From assembly GCF_001580455.1 (NCBI RefSeq), contig NZ_CP010951.1, positions 2,939,001 to 3,003,000 of the forward strand: DNA of 64,000 bases. The letters run 5' to 3'. The position numbers and the translations under genes are program-made. Of the stretch, positions 50,914 to 58,892 are shown one piece after another. Under the pieces are notes generated by a model. The model was not told the origin of the DNA and ran no database searches. It worked only from the letters and a program-made list of their open reading frames with translations. The first letter of the stretch is position 1. Each line of letters starts with the position of its first letter. Source of the stretch: Ramlibacter tataouinensis. GTDB taxonomy: Bacteria; Pseudomonadota; Gammaproteobacteria; Burkholderiales; Burkholderiaceae_C.

Positions 50914-51337
50914 GGCTGTCGCGGATCTCCCGCAGCAGGCGCACGTCCTCGGGCTCCGGGGGCGCAGCCGCCGCGGCCTGGTCCTGCTCCTGCTGGCGGC
51001 GCAGCCGGTTGATGGCGCGCACCATCAGGAAGATGATCCAGGCCAGCAGGATGAAGTTGACGACGACGGTGATGAAGTTGCCGTAGGCGAGCACGGGAAC
51101 CCCGGCCTTCTTCAGGTCCGACAGCGCCATCGGCGTGCCCGCCGGCACGCTGCCCAGGACGACGAAGAGGTTGGAGAAGTCGAGCGAGCCGACCACCTTG
51201 CCGATCACCGGCATGATGACGTCGCCGACCAGCGAATCGACGATCTTGGAAAAAGCCGCGCCGATGATGACGCCGACCGCCAGGTCGATCACGTTGCCCT
51301 TGACGGCAAAGTCCCTGAATTCCTTGAGGATGGCCAT
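50897..51337 (-). CDS. mscL: Large-conductance mechanosensitive channel
   Basis: A 146-residue channel that opens under membrane tension to release solutes on hypo-osmotic shock. The N-terminal FRDFAVKGNVIDLAVGVIIGAAFSKIV forms the S1 helix and pore TM1, and FITVVVNFILLAWIIFLMVRAINRL is TM2. GGAGAAGGAG precedes the start. A polar C-terminal bundle ends with Pro and Glu. Converges with pdxA. Confidence 0.97.
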   Translation of the reverse strand: MAILKEFRDFAVKGNVIDLAVGVIIGAAFSKIVDSLVGDVIMPVIGKVVGSLDFSNLFVVLGSVPAGTPMALSDLKKAGVPVLAYGNFITVVVNFILLAWIIFLMVRAINRLRRQQEQDQAAAAAPPEPEDVRLLREIRDSLRAPR

Positions 51338-51368
51338 GGACAGTCTCCTTCTCCTGAATGTGGCAGCA

Positions 51369-51398
51369 AGTATCGGGGGCACATCAGCGGTTTCGCAA
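51369..51398 (-). promoter_or_regulatory. Candidate sigma-70 promoter of mscL
   Basis: On the minus strand, TTGCGA and GATACT are separated by 18 bp and end 31 bp before the mscL ATG. Each hexamer matches four of six consensus bases. Confidence 0.45.
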
Positions 51399-51409
51399 GT
51401 GCTGAAGCG

Positions 51410-51439
51410 TTGAATTCGCCTGTGACGCTCCGCTACAAT
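51410..51439 (+). promoter_or_regulatory. Sigma-70 promoter of petABC
   Basis: TTGAAT and TACAAT spaced by 18 bp, ending 41 bp before the petA ATG. The match to consensus is good, and the position in the divergent mscL/petA gap is suitable. Confidence 0.6.
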
Positions 51440-51480
51440 TGCGGGTTGACCCCAGTAAGCCATCATCCTCAAGGATCCCC

Positions 51481-52080
51481 ATGAGTGACACTCCAATGGA
51501 CGCCAGCAAGCGAACCTGGCTGATTGCGTCCAGTTGCGCCGGCGTTGTTGGCGCCGGGTTCGCGGCCGTCCCGTTTGTCAGGAGCTTCGAACCGTCCGAG
51601 CGCGCCAAGGCCGCCGGTGCCCCGGTGGAGGTCGACATCGGCAGTCTGAAGCCGGGCGAGAAAGCCACCGTCGAATGGCGCGGCAAGCCCGTGTGGATCC
51701 TCAGGCGCACCAAGGAGCAGGTGGACGAGCTGGCCAAGCTCGATGGCCAGCTGGCCGACCCGCTGTCCAAGCGCAAGCCGGACGAACTGACGCCGGAATA
51801 CGCGCGCAACGAGGCCCGCTCGATCAAGCCCGAAGTGCTGGTGGTGGTCGGCATCTGCTCGCACCTGGGCTGCTCGCCCACCGACAAGCTGCAGGCCGGG
51901 CCGCAGCCCTCGCTGCCCGACGACTGGAAGGGCGGCTTCCTGTGCCCCTGCCACGGCTCGACCTTCGACCTGGCGGGCCGCGTGTTCAAGAACAAGCCGG
52001 CTCCGGACAACCTCGAGGTACCCCCGCACATGTACCTGTCCGATACGCGCCTGCTGATCGGCGAAGACAAGAAGGCTTGA
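51481..52080 (+). CDS. petA: Ubiquinol-cytochrome c reductase, Rieske iron-sulfur subunit
   Basis: A 199-residue subunit of the bc1 complex. A single N-terminal helix follows the DASKRTWLIASSCAGVVGAG start, where the Arg residue and helix suit Tat export. The 2Fe-2S ligands lie in GICSHLGCSPTD and LCPCHGSTFD. Start ATG at 51481 has AAGGAT upstream. First gene of petABC. Confidence 0.97.
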   Translation: MSDTPMDASKRTWLIASSCAGVVGAGFAAVPFVRSFEPSERAKAAGAPVEVDIGSLKPGEKATVEWRGKPVWILRRTKEQVDELAKLDGQLADPLSKRKPDELTPEYARNEARSIKPEVLVVVGICSHLGCSPTDKLQAGPQPSLPDDWKGGFLCPCHGSTFDLAGRVFKNKPAPDNLEVPPHMYLSDTRLLIGEDKKA

Positions 52081-52090
52081 GGCGCGAGAC

Positions 52091-53536
52091 ATGGCTGAAT
52101 TCAAGGAAATCTCTCCCAACGCCAGCTACACCGAGCAGCTGACCAACTGGTTCGAGAACCGCTTCCCGACCGCGTTCTTCGAATACAAGAAGCACATGTC
52201 GGAGTACTACGCTCCGAAGAACTTCAACTTCTGGTATTTCTTCGGCTCGCTGGCGATGCTGGTGCTGGTGATCCAGATCGTCACCGGCATCTTCCTGGTG
52301 ATGCACTACAAGCCCGACGCGGCCAAGGCGTTCGAGTCGGTCGAATACATCATGCGTGACGTCCCCTGGGGCTGGCTGGTGCGCTACATGCACTCCACCG
52401 GCGCCTCGGCGTTCTTCATCGTGGTGTACCTGCACATGTACCGCGGCCTGATCTACGGCAGCTTCCGCAAGCCGCGCGAACTGGTCTGGATCTTCGGCTG
52501 CGCGATCTTCCTGGTGCTAATGGCCGAGGCCTTCATGGGCTACCTGCTGCCTTGGGGCCAGATGTCCTACTGGGGCGCGCAGGTGATCATCAACCTGTTC
52601 TCCGCCATTCCCTTCATCGGTCCGGAACTCTCGACCTGGATCCGCGGCGACTTCGTGGTGGGTGACGCAACGCTGAACCGCTTCTTCAGCTTCCACGTGA
52701 TCGCGGTGCCGCTGGTGCTGCTGGGCCTGGTGGTCGCCCACCTGCTGGCGCTGCACGACGTCGGTTCGAACAACCCCGACGGCGTCGAGATCAAGGGCCC
52801 CAAGGCGCCCAAGGATGCCGCCGGCCACCCGGTGGACGGCATTCCCTTCCACCCGTTCTACACGGTGCACGACATCTTCGGCGTGGCGGTGTTCCTGATG
52901 GTGTTCTCGGCCATCATCTTCTTCGCACCCGAACTGGGCGGCTACTTCCTGGAGTACAACAACTTCATCCCGGCCGACCCGCTGAAGACGCCTCCCCACA
53001 TCGCCCCGGTCTGGTACTTCACGCCGTACTACTCGATGCTGCGCGCCATCACCACGCAGATGATGCAGGCGCTGTCGCTGATCCTGGTCGTCGCCGTCGG
53101 CTGGACCATCGTCAAGGTCCGCATGCCGAGCTTCATCAAGGGCGTGCTGGCGGCCATCGCCTTCGCCTTCCTGTGGATGTTCGGCGCCTTCGGCTTCACC
53201 GGCATCGAAGCGCTGCAGGGCATCGACGCCAAGTTCTGGGGCGTGTTGGTGATGGGCGGCGCCGTGATCATCCTTTTCTTCCTGCCCTGGCTGGACCACA
53301 GCCCGGTCAAGTCGATCCGCTACCGTCCGGACTGGCACAAGTGGGTATACGCAGTGTTCGTGGTGAACTTCATCGTGCTGGCCTACCTGGGCACGCAGCC
53401 GCCGTCACCCGTCGGCGAGCGCATCTCGCAGATCGGCACGCTGTTCTATTTCGGTTTCTTCCTGCTGATGCCCTGGTGGAGCCGGCTGGGCCAGTTCAAG
53501 CCCGAGCCCGATCGCATCACGTTCGCAGCGCATTGA
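52091..53536 (+). CDS. petB: Ubiquinol-cytochrome c reductase, cytochrome b
   Basis: A 481-residue membrane subunit with two heme b. About eight to nine hydrophobic helices are seen. The heme His residues lie in MHSTGASAFFIVVYLHMY and SFHVIAVPLVLLGLVVAHLLALHD, and the Qo-site PPHIAPVWYFTPYYSML signature is present (PEWY is replaced by PVWY as usual in this group). Located between petA and petC. Confidence 0.97.
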   Translation: MAEFKEISPNASYTEQLTNWFENRFPTAFFEYKKHMSEYYAPKNFNFWYFFGSLAMLVLVIQIVTGIFLVMHYKPDAAKAFESVEYIMRDVPWGWLVRYMHSTGASAFFIVVYLHMYRGLIYGSFRKPRELVWIFGCAIFLVLMAEAFMGYLLPWGQMSYWGAQVIINLFSAIPFIGPELSTWIRGDFVVGDATLNRFFSFHVIAVPLVLLGLVVAHLLALHDVGSNNPDGVEIKGPKAPKDAAGHPVDGIPFHPFYTVHDIFGVAVFLMVFSAIIFFAPELGGYFLEYNNFIPADPLKTPPHIAPVWYFTPYYSMLRAITTQMMQALSLILVVAVGWTIVKVRMPSFIKGVLAAIAFAFLWMFGAFGFTGIEALQGIDAKFWGVLVMGGAVIILFFLPWLDHSPVKSIRYRPDWHKWVYAVFVVNFIVLAYLGTQPPSPVGERISQIGTLFYFGFFLLMPWWSRLGQFKPEPDRITFAAH

Positions 53537-53549
53537 GCCGGAGACACGA

Positions 53550-54305
53550 ATGAAAAAAATCCTCCTCTCGCTGATCGCGGCCCTGGGCCTGGTCACCGGC
53601 GCCGTGGCCTCCGAGCAATCCATGGCCTGGGACAAGGCGCCCAGCGGCACGAATGACCTGACGTCCCTGCAGAACGGCGCCAAGTTGTTCGTCAATTACT
53701 GCCTGAACTGCCACTCGGCCGCGTTCATGCGCTACAACCGCATGAAGGAGATCGGCCTGTCAGAGCAGCAGATCAAGGACAACATGCTGTTCACCAGCGA
53801 CAAGGTCGGCGACACCATGAAGGCCGCGATCGACCCGAAGCAGGCCAAGGAATGGTTCGGCGCCAACCCGCCCGATCTCACGCTGGTCGCCCGCTCGCGC
53901 TCCGGCCACGGCGGCACCGGCGCGGACTACCTGTACACCTACATGCGGACCTTCTACCGCGATCCCTCCCGTCCGACGGGATGGAACAACGTGCTGTTCC
54001 CCAACGTCGGCATGCCGCACGTGCTGTGGGAGTTGCAGGGCGATCGTGAACCGGTGTACGAGCCGCGCATGGAGCACGGCCATGAGGTCAAGGTGTTCAA
54101 GGGCTGGAAGCAACTGACTCCCGGCACCATGACCCCGCTGGAATACGACCAGGCCGTCGGCGACCTGGTGGCCTACCTGCAATGGATGGCCGAGCCGGCC
54201 CAGAATTCGCGCGTTCGCGTCGGCGTCTGGGTGCTGCTGTTCCTGGTGCTGTTCACCGTCTTCGCCTGGCGCCTGAACGCCGCCTACTGGAAGAACGTCA
54301 AGTAA
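53550..54305 (+). CDS. petC: Ubiquinol-cytochrome c reductase, cytochrome c1
   Basis: A 251-residue subunit with a signal peptide (MKKILLSLIAALGLVTGAVA) and a c-type heme motif CLNCH. The MPHVLWELQG and VGDLVAYLQWMAEPAQ segments and the C-terminal anchor VGVWVLLFLVLFTVFAWRL are typical. Last gene of the operon; a strong hairpin terminator follows. Confidence 0.97.
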   Translation: MKKILLSLIAALGLVTGAVASEQSMAWDKAPSGTNDLTSLQNGAKLFVNYCLNCHSAAFMRYNRMKEIGLSEQQIKDNMLFTSDKVGDTMKAAIDPKQAKEWFGANPPDLTLVARSRSGHGGTGADYLYTYMRTFYRDPSRPTGWNNVLFPNVGMPHVLWELQGDREPVYEPRMEHGHEVKVFKGWKQLTPGTMTPLEYDQAVGDLVAYLQWMAEPAQNSRVRVGVWVLLFLVLFTVFAWRLNAAYWKNVK

Positions 54306-54313
54306 CCCGAAAG

Positions 54314-54355
54314 GCCGGGCGCGTGGCCACACGGCCGCGCCCGGCGTTCTGTTTT
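54314..54355 (+). terminator. Intrinsic terminator of petABC
   Basis: Arms GCCGGGCGCG (54314-54323) and CGCGCCCGGC (54336-54345) close a 12-base loop, followed by GTTCTGTTTT. The stem is 10 bp and fully paired. Confidence 0.8.
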
Positions 54356-54360
54356 AGCGA

Positions 54361-54380
54361 GGGTGGACCCAGGTCCACCC
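54361..54380. promoter_or_regulatory. Palindrome upstream of sspA
   Basis: Nine-base arms GGGTGGACC and GGTCCACCC around CA, 25 bp before the sspA start and just after the petABC terminator. The core TGGACCCAGGTCCA matches the palindromes near 2705 and 2754. It could be an operator of sspAB, or a second hairpin (TTT follows the arm). Confidence 0.5.
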
Positions 54381-54405
54381 TTTCCCCCTTTAAGGAGAGT
54401 CCGCC

Positions 54406-55017
54406 ATGATGGTCCTCTATTCCGGCACCACCTGCCCGTTTTCCCACCGCTGCCGCTTCGTGTTGTTCGAAAAGGGCATGGATTTCGAGATCCGCGACGT
54501 CGATCTGTACAACAAGCCCGAGGACATCAACGTGATGAACCCGTACGGGCAGGTGCCGATCCTGGTCGAGCGTGACCTGATCCTGTACGAATCCAACATC
54601 ATCAACGAGTACATCGACGAGCGCTTCCCGCATCCGCAGCTGATGCCGGGCGACCCGGTCGACCGCGCACGCGTGCGCCTGTTCCTGCTCAATTTCGAGA
54701 AGGAACTGTTCGTGCACGTCAGCACGCTCGAATCGCGCGCCGCCAAGAGCAACGAGAAGGCGCTGGAGAAGGCGCGGTCGCATATTCGCGACAGATTGAC
54801 CCAGCTTGCGCCCGTGTTCCTCAAGAACAAGTACATGCTCGGCGAGAATTTCTCCATGCTGGACGTGGCGATCGCTCCGCTGCTGTGGCGCCTGGACTAC
54901 TATGGCATCGAACTGTCCAAGAACGCTGCACCGCTCCTGAAGTACGCCGAGCGCATCTTTTCGCGGCCCGCCTACATCGAGGCGCTGACGCCGTCCGAAA
55001 AGGTGATGCGCAAGTAG
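54406..55017 (+). CDS. sspA: Stringent starvation protein A (GST-fold regulator)
   Basis: A 203-residue protein with a glutathione-transferase fold that associates with RNA polymerase in E. coli. MMVLYSGTTCPFSHRCRFVLFEKGMDFEIRDVDLYNKPEDI is the thioredoxin-like part, and MNPYGQVPILVERDLILYES carries the cis-Pro. The helical C-terminal domain is complete. AAGGAGAG precedes the start. sspB follows after 22 bp. Confidence 0.95.
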   Translation: MMVLYSGTTCPFSHRCRFVLFEKGMDFEIRDVDLYNKPEDINVMNPYGQVPILVERDLILYESNIINEYIDERFPHPQLMPGDPVDRARVRLFLLNFEKELFVHVSTLESRAAKSNEKALEKARSHIRDRLTQLAPVFLKNKYMLGENFSMLDVAIAPLLWRLDYYGIELSKNAAPLLKYAERIFSRPAYIEALTPSEKVMRK

Positions 55018-55039
55018 GCTGCCACCGCGCTGCGCGACG

Positions 55040-55549
55040 ATGAACGCTTTGGAATCCACGTCGACCCGTCCCTACCTGATCCGCGCGCTGTACGACTGGT
55101 GCACGGACAACGGCCTCACGCCTTACGTGGCAGTGCTCGTCGACGAGACGGTGCAGGTGCCGCGTGAATACGTGAAGAACGGCGAGATCGTCCTGAACAT
55201 CAGCTTCGACGCGACCAGTTCTCTCAAGCTCGGCAACGAGTTCATCGAGTTCAAGGCCCGCTTCGCCGGCAGCGCGCGCGAGATCATGGTGCCGGTCAAC
55301 CGCGTCATCGCGATCTACGCGCGCGAGAACGGCCAGGGCATGGCCTTTCCGGTGCCCGTGGCGAGCGAGGCGGGGCCGGAACTGACCAAGCCCTCGCCGC
55401 TGTCCAGCGTGCCGGCCGCCGGCGGGCAGGACGAGACCAAGGTGGTCCAGTTCGTCGGTCCCGAGACCGTCGAAGGCGGCACCCCCGAAGGCGAGCCGCC
55501 CAGGCCGCCCAGCGGCGGTCCGCGCCCGGCGCTCAAGCGCGTCAAGTAA
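55040..55549 (+). CDS. sspB: ClpXP adaptor SspB
   Basis: A 169-residue adaptor that delivers ssrA-tagged peptides to ClpXP. The folded part is RPYLIRALYDWCTDNGLTPYVAV, VNISFDATSSLKLGNEFIEF-like strands and VPVNRVIAIYARENGQGMAFP. A flexible linker leads to the C-terminal ClpX-binding motif ending RPALKRVK. Normal length and position after sspA. Confidence 0.95.
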   Translation: MNALESTSTRPYLIRALYDWCTDNGLTPYVAVLVDETVQVPREYVKNGEIVLNISFDATSSLKLGNEFIEFKARFAGSAREIMVPVNRVIAIYARENGQGMAFPVPVASEAGPELTKPSPLSSVPAAGGQDETKVVQFVGPETVEGGTPEGEPPRPPSGGPRPALKRVK

Positions 55550-55552
55550 ACC

Positions 55553-55570
55553 GGCGCTGGATCCAGCGCC
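55553..55570. repeat. 18-bp perfect palindrome after sspB
   Basis: GGCGCTGG followed by its exact complement sharing ATCC. There is no loop or U tract, so it is not a canonical terminator; as RNA it could form only a tight hairpin. Confidence 0.5.
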
Positions 55571-55659
55571 CCATCTCCCAGTTCGGCAAAGCGACGCCAT
55601 TCATGGCGTTGCTCAGCACGCCTGCGCGCCATTCAACGCTTGCTCACTGAGCTTCCGAT

Positions 55660-56982
55660 TCACGGTGACGGTGGCGGAGGGGCGGGCGCAGGTGCAGGAG
55701 CCGGGGCGGGTGCAGGAGCCGGGGCGGGTGCAGGAGCCGGGGCGGGCGCGGGAGCCGGGGCGGGCGCGGGAGCCGGCGCGGGTGCGGGAGCCGGCGCGGG
55801 TGCAGGAGCCGGAGCGGGCGCGGGAGCAGGCGCGGGTGCCGGCGCGGGTGCGGGAGCCGGAGCGGGTGCAGGAGCAGGGGCCGGCGCGGGTGCAGGTGCC
55901 GGCGCGGGTGCGGGAGCCGGAGCGGGTGCAGGAGCAGGAGCCGGCGCGGGCGCAGGTGCCGGAGCGGGCGCAGGGGCCGGTGCGGGAGCAGGGGCCGGAG
56001 CAGGTGCAGGAGCCGGGGCGGGTGCAGGAGCCGGTGCGGGCGCAGGAGCAGGCGCGGGCGCAGGAGCCGGGGCGGGCGCAGGAGCAGGCGCGGGCGCAGG
56101 AGCAGGCGCGGGTGCAGGAGCCGGGGCGGGCGCAGGTGCCGGCGCGGGCGCAGGAGCAGGCGCGGGTGCAGGAGCCGGCGCGGGTGCAGGTGCCGGCGCG
56201 GGTGCAGGCGCCGGAGCGGGTGCGGGTGCGGGTGCGGGTGCGGGTGCCGGCAACTTTGCTGCCCGAGAAACGAATCCCACCCGGCGATCGTCCCGCAGCG
56301 CCAATGCCACCAGGCGCGCGGGATCGGAATCGACATCCAGGTAGGCCACGCCGGTGATGCGCGTGCCGTTGCCGTGGCTGCAGCCCGTCCCGACATAGGT
56401 CAGCGCCAGGTTGAAGACGTTCTTGCCGGATTCGCGCGGCGTCACCTGTCCGCTGAGGACACAGTTGGTCGAAGCCACCCAGTTGAACAGGCCAGCCCGA
56501 TCGATCGACAGCACGGCTTCGCCACTCAGCTGGTAGCGCCCGGCCAGCGCGTCCGCGGAGGCGGCCCGCTCGTAGTTGATCCCATAGGACAGGATCAACC
56601 CACGCGCGCCGGCCGCCGCCTCGATGCGCGCACGCGGCGTCACGTTCCCGGAATAGCTGAGCTCAGGCGCCAGGTTATCCAGCAGCGAGTATTCGGTCAG
56701 CGTGGCGGTGAAGCGGCCCTGTTCGCCCCGGCTGGTGCCCTGCACGGCACCGCGCACTTCGACGGAGTCCGTGTAGATGCCCCAGGTGCTCCCGTTTTCC
56801 AGAATAAGGACGTCCGCGCGGTTCTCGCCCGAAGTCCGGCCGACCCAGTAGCCCTCGGCGCTGTTGGCTAGCACCGGCGCTTCGGTCGCGGGGAGGCTGT
56901 CTCCGCCGCCGCCTCCGCCGCAGCCCGCAAGCAAGAAGGTTGCAAGAACTGGCGTGAGCGTGCGCGGGTTCCGGTACTGCAT
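55660..56982 (-). CDS. Lipoprotein with long C-terminal Pro-Ala repeat
   Basis: A 440-residue protein. The start MQYRNPRTLTPVLATFLLAGC is a lipoprotein signal with lipobox LLAGC, followed by GGGGGGD. Residues 30-244 form a domain with a beta-strand character: EGYWVGRTS, RADVLILENGSTWGIY, GRFTATLTEYSLLD and FNLALTYVGTGCSHGNGTRI. It resembles small secreted lipoproteins with a beta-sandwich, not any family I can name. Residues 245-440 are nearly pure Pro-Ala, ending APPPPSP. The gene reads toward sspB and is not obviously in an operon. Confidence 0.8.
   Translation of the reverse strand: MQYRNPRTLTPVLATFLLAGCGGGGGGDSLPATEAPVLANSAEGYWVGRTSGENRADVLILENGSTWGIYTDSVEVRGAVQGTSRGEQGRFTATLTEYSLLDNLAPELSYSGNVTPRARIEAAAGARGLILSYGINYERAASADALAGRYQLSGEAVLSIDRAGLFNWVASTNCVLSGQVTPRESGKNVFNLALTYVGTGCSHGNGTRITGVAYLDVDSDPARLVALALRDDRRVGFVSRAAKLPAPAPAPAPAPAPAPAPAPAPAPAPAPAPAPAPAPAPAPAPAPAPAPAPAPAPAPAPAPAPAPAPAPAPAPAPAPAPAPAPAPAPAPAPAPAPAPAPAPAPAPAPAPAPAPAPAPAPAPAPAPAPAPAPAPAPAPAPAPAPAPAPAPAPAPAPAPAPAPAPAPAPAPAPAPAPAPAPAPAPAPAPAPAPAPPPPSP
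55663..56250. repeat. 588-bp low-complexity repeat encoding Pro-Ala
   Basis: Degenerate 6- to 18-bp units such as GGAGCCGGGGCGGGTGCA on the plus strand. All six frames are nearly open here, so other reading frames in the region are shadows. The many G runs (GGGG, GGG) on one strand could form quadruplexes, and the array is expected to vary in length by slippage. Confidence 0.9.
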
Positions 56983-57156
56983 GGGGCCTCCTGAGCGCGG
57001 ACACAGCGTACTCAAGGCCGTGCCTGCAAAAGGCCCAGGCTTACAGCTCATTGCAAATCTCGCCGGGGCACGCGCGGGTGCGAAGTCAGCGCTCCGACTT
57101 CAGCCCAGCACGCCGGATGACGCGGCGCAGCCGGCGTCTAGAATCAAGGCCATCCC

Positions 57157-57231
57157 GCCGATTTAGCTCAGGGGTAGAGCAACCGCCTTGTAAGCGGTAG
57201 GTCGTCAGTTCGAATCCGACAATCGGCACCA
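57157..57231 (+). tRNA. tRNA-Thr (anticodon TGT)
   Basis: A 75-base cloverleaf with encoded CCA. The acceptor GCCGATT/AATCGGC, D-stem GCTC/GAGC and anticodon stem ACCGC/GCGGT are fully paired. The loop CTTGTAA gives anticodon TGT at 57189-57191, which reads ACA. The T-stem has one A-C mismatch (57207 with 57217). TAGAAT at 57139-57144 is a possible -10 box. Confidence 0.95.
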
Positions 57232-57588
57232 GTCGCCCGCGCGGCGGCTTCCGGCGTCGCTACGCACCCGCACCCGAAGGTCTGTCGGTATCTCAACACC
57301 AGGGCCTGTTACACCGCTCGGCGGTGCCCCATCCAGCAAGGCTGCGCGGCAGCTCGGAGTGGCATTCCGTCCGCTCTGTCATCTCGGCTGAGGCAGTGAC
57401 AACAGCAAGGGGCCTGGATGCGTTCGGCGCCAAGCGGAGCCATCGTTTCAGCGTCGAATAGTGCCAACTCGGTCCCGATTCACCATCACGTTCGCGTGGT
57501 AGATCGGTCGGTCTGCTTTGTCCGCACCCGGGCGCGGGGGAGCGGAGCATCATGGAGGCTTGGTCTCTCGAGCACAGATCGGAGCGAT
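57232..57588. other. Gene-free 357-bp stretch after tRNA-Thr
   Basis: No frame with convincing coding character. A hairpin at 57312-57326 (CACCGC, TCG loop, GCGGTG) may end the tRNA transcript, but lacks a U tract. The last part holds the leader of the small-protein/peptidase pair, with GGAG at 57581-57584. Confidence 0.5.
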
Positions 57589-57897
57589 ATGGACGAGAAG
57601 TCGAGCCAATCACAGTGGGAGTCGCACACGCGCGATGAGGCGTCTGCCCTCAAAAAGCAGCAGAGCGATGCCGGGCCGACGCACAAGCCCGTCGGCCAAA
57701 ACGTCGGCGAGCGCTTGCAGGCAGGGGCCGAAACTGCCGCGGACGCCGAACGGCTTCGCTGCGCTCATATCGCGGCCCGCTGGTCCGACCCACCGACGTT
57801 CCTGGGCGTGACAGGGCCGCTCGATGACGAGGCGGCGCGTGCCGTGCAGCGCGTCGTGCGCGCGATCGAGGCCGAGATTCGCGGGGAGACCCCATGA
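57589..57897 (+). CDS. Small hydrophilic protein upstream of a trypsin-like peptidase
   Basis: A 102-residue protein of no recognised family. The first half is polar and probably disordered (KSSQSQWESHTRDEASALKK). The second half could form a small helical domain (AADAERLRCAHIAARW, DDEAARAVQRVVRAIEAEI). The start is preceded by GGAG and the stop overlaps the peptidase start (ATGA), so the two are coupled. It might be a partner, inhibitor or substrate of the peptidase; that is inference. Confidence 0.65.
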   Translation: MDEKSSQSQWESHTRDEASALKKQQSDAGPTHKPVGQNVGERLQAGAETAADAERLRCAHIAARWSDPPTFLGVTGPLDDEAARAVQRVVRAIEAEIRGETP

Positions 57898-58655
57898 GCC
57901 TCGAGCGCGGCGCGGCGGCGCCCCAGGTCGAGCCGCTGTTGCTCACGACCGTGCAACTCTCGACCTACCTGGGCCCAGGCCTGCTCACCCGTGCGTCGGG
58001 ATTCTTCTTCGAGCGGGGCGGGCAGCTGTTTCTGGTCACAAGCAGGCACGTGCTCTTCGACGAGCCGAGCGGGCACCTGCCCGATCAGGTCGAGATCGAC
58101 GTGCATTCCGACGCAGACAACCTGACGCGTACGGCCCCGGTCAGGCTGGCCCTTTACCGCGACGGGCGCGCGGTGTGGCGCCAGGCGCGCGATGGCGGCG
58201 GTGACGTCGACGTGGCCGCGATCGAGCTCGAGCGGGCCGCGCTGCCGCCCCATGCCGTGATGTCGACATTCACGCCCGGGCACCTGCTGCAATCGCTGGA
58301 CTTGGTCGAAGTGGGAACGTCTGTGCTGCTGCTCGGCTTTCCACTGGGCTTTCATGACATGCTGCACCGCCTCCCCGTGGCGCGCCACGCCATCATCGCC
58401 TCGTCGTTCGGGCTGCGTTTTCAGGGGCAGGGGTTCTTTCTCACCGATGTGCGGGCGCACCGCGGCTCAAGCGGCGGGCCCATCGTCATGCGCTCGTCCG
58501 CCGGCACTTCGCTGGACGCGTGGAAATTGCTTGGCGTCCATTCGTCGGGCTTCGACATGGGCGGCCGCGACCGGCTGCAAGATGACATGCTGGGACTCAA
58601 CGGCGCTTGGTACGCCGACATCCTGATGACCCTGACGGAACCGATTTCCCCGTAG
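57894..58655 (+). CDS. Trypsin-like serine peptidase (Trypsin_2 type)
   Basis: A 253-residue protein. The triad is His 52 in VTSRHVLF, Asp 106 in GDVDVAAIEL and Ser 193 in RGSSGGPIV. There is no signal peptide, membrane helix or PDZ domain, so it is likely cytoplasmic. The GFPLGFHDM segment and long insertions are seen in peptidases that act as signalling effectors. Coupled to the upstream small protein. The substrate is unknown. Confidence 0.85.
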   Translation: MSLERGAAAPQVEPLLLTTVQLSTYLGPGLLTRASGFFFERGGQLFLVTSRHVLFDEPSGHLPDQVEIDVHSDADNLTRTAPVRLALYRDGRAVWRQARDGGGDVDVAAIELERAALPPHAVMSTFTPGHLLQSLDLVEVGTSVLLLGFPLGFHDMLHRLPVARHAIIASSFGLRFQGQGFFLTDVRAHRGSSGGPIVMRSSAGTSLDAWKLLGVHSSGFDMGGRDRLQDDMLGLNGAWYADILMTLTEPISP

Positions 58656-58736
58656 GGACGTGCGCTGTCGCTGGGCATCCAGCAGGTAGGCCGCAGTCAG
58701 GATGCTTGCCGGCCAGCACGGACGCGCGAATTAAGG

Positions 58737-58742
58737 TAGTAT
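58737..58742 (+). promoter_or_regulatory. Candidate -10 box of the cold-shock gene
   Basis: TAGTAT, 160 bp before the cold-shock ATG. If used, it gives a leader of about 150 nt, as in cspA-type genes. No -35 is clear. Confidence 0.35.
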
Positions 58743-58832
58743 GGGCTTGCTGACGTTACACAAGAGTCTGCATCTCTAGGTCTCTCTTCCCCTGCTCCAG
58801 CCGCAACGGCGAGCCGTAGTCGACTCTCCCAC

Positions 58833-58892
58833 CGATGATTTTCTTGGCGTTTGCACGGCGCGGCTCGACGCTGCCCGCAGCACAAATCATCG
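58833..58892 (+). promoter_or_regulatory. Long-range hairpin in the cold-shock leader
   Basis: CGATGATTT (58833-58841) pairs perfectly with AAATCATCG (58884-58892). The 3-prime arm touches the AAGGA ribosome site (58893-58897). The pairing could move the ribosome site in or out of structure with temperature; that function is inference. Confidence 0.45.

Noticed and set aside
55640..56344. Plus-strand frames in the Pro-Ala repeat encoding Gly-Ala or Arg-Glu-Pro repeats
   Set aside because: All frames of the repeat are open. Only the minus strand has a signal peptide and a folded domain joined to the repeat.
57232..57588. Possible attachment site or island edge after tRNA-Thr
   Set aside because: No repeat of the tRNA 3-prime end was seen downstream within the window, and no integrase is present.
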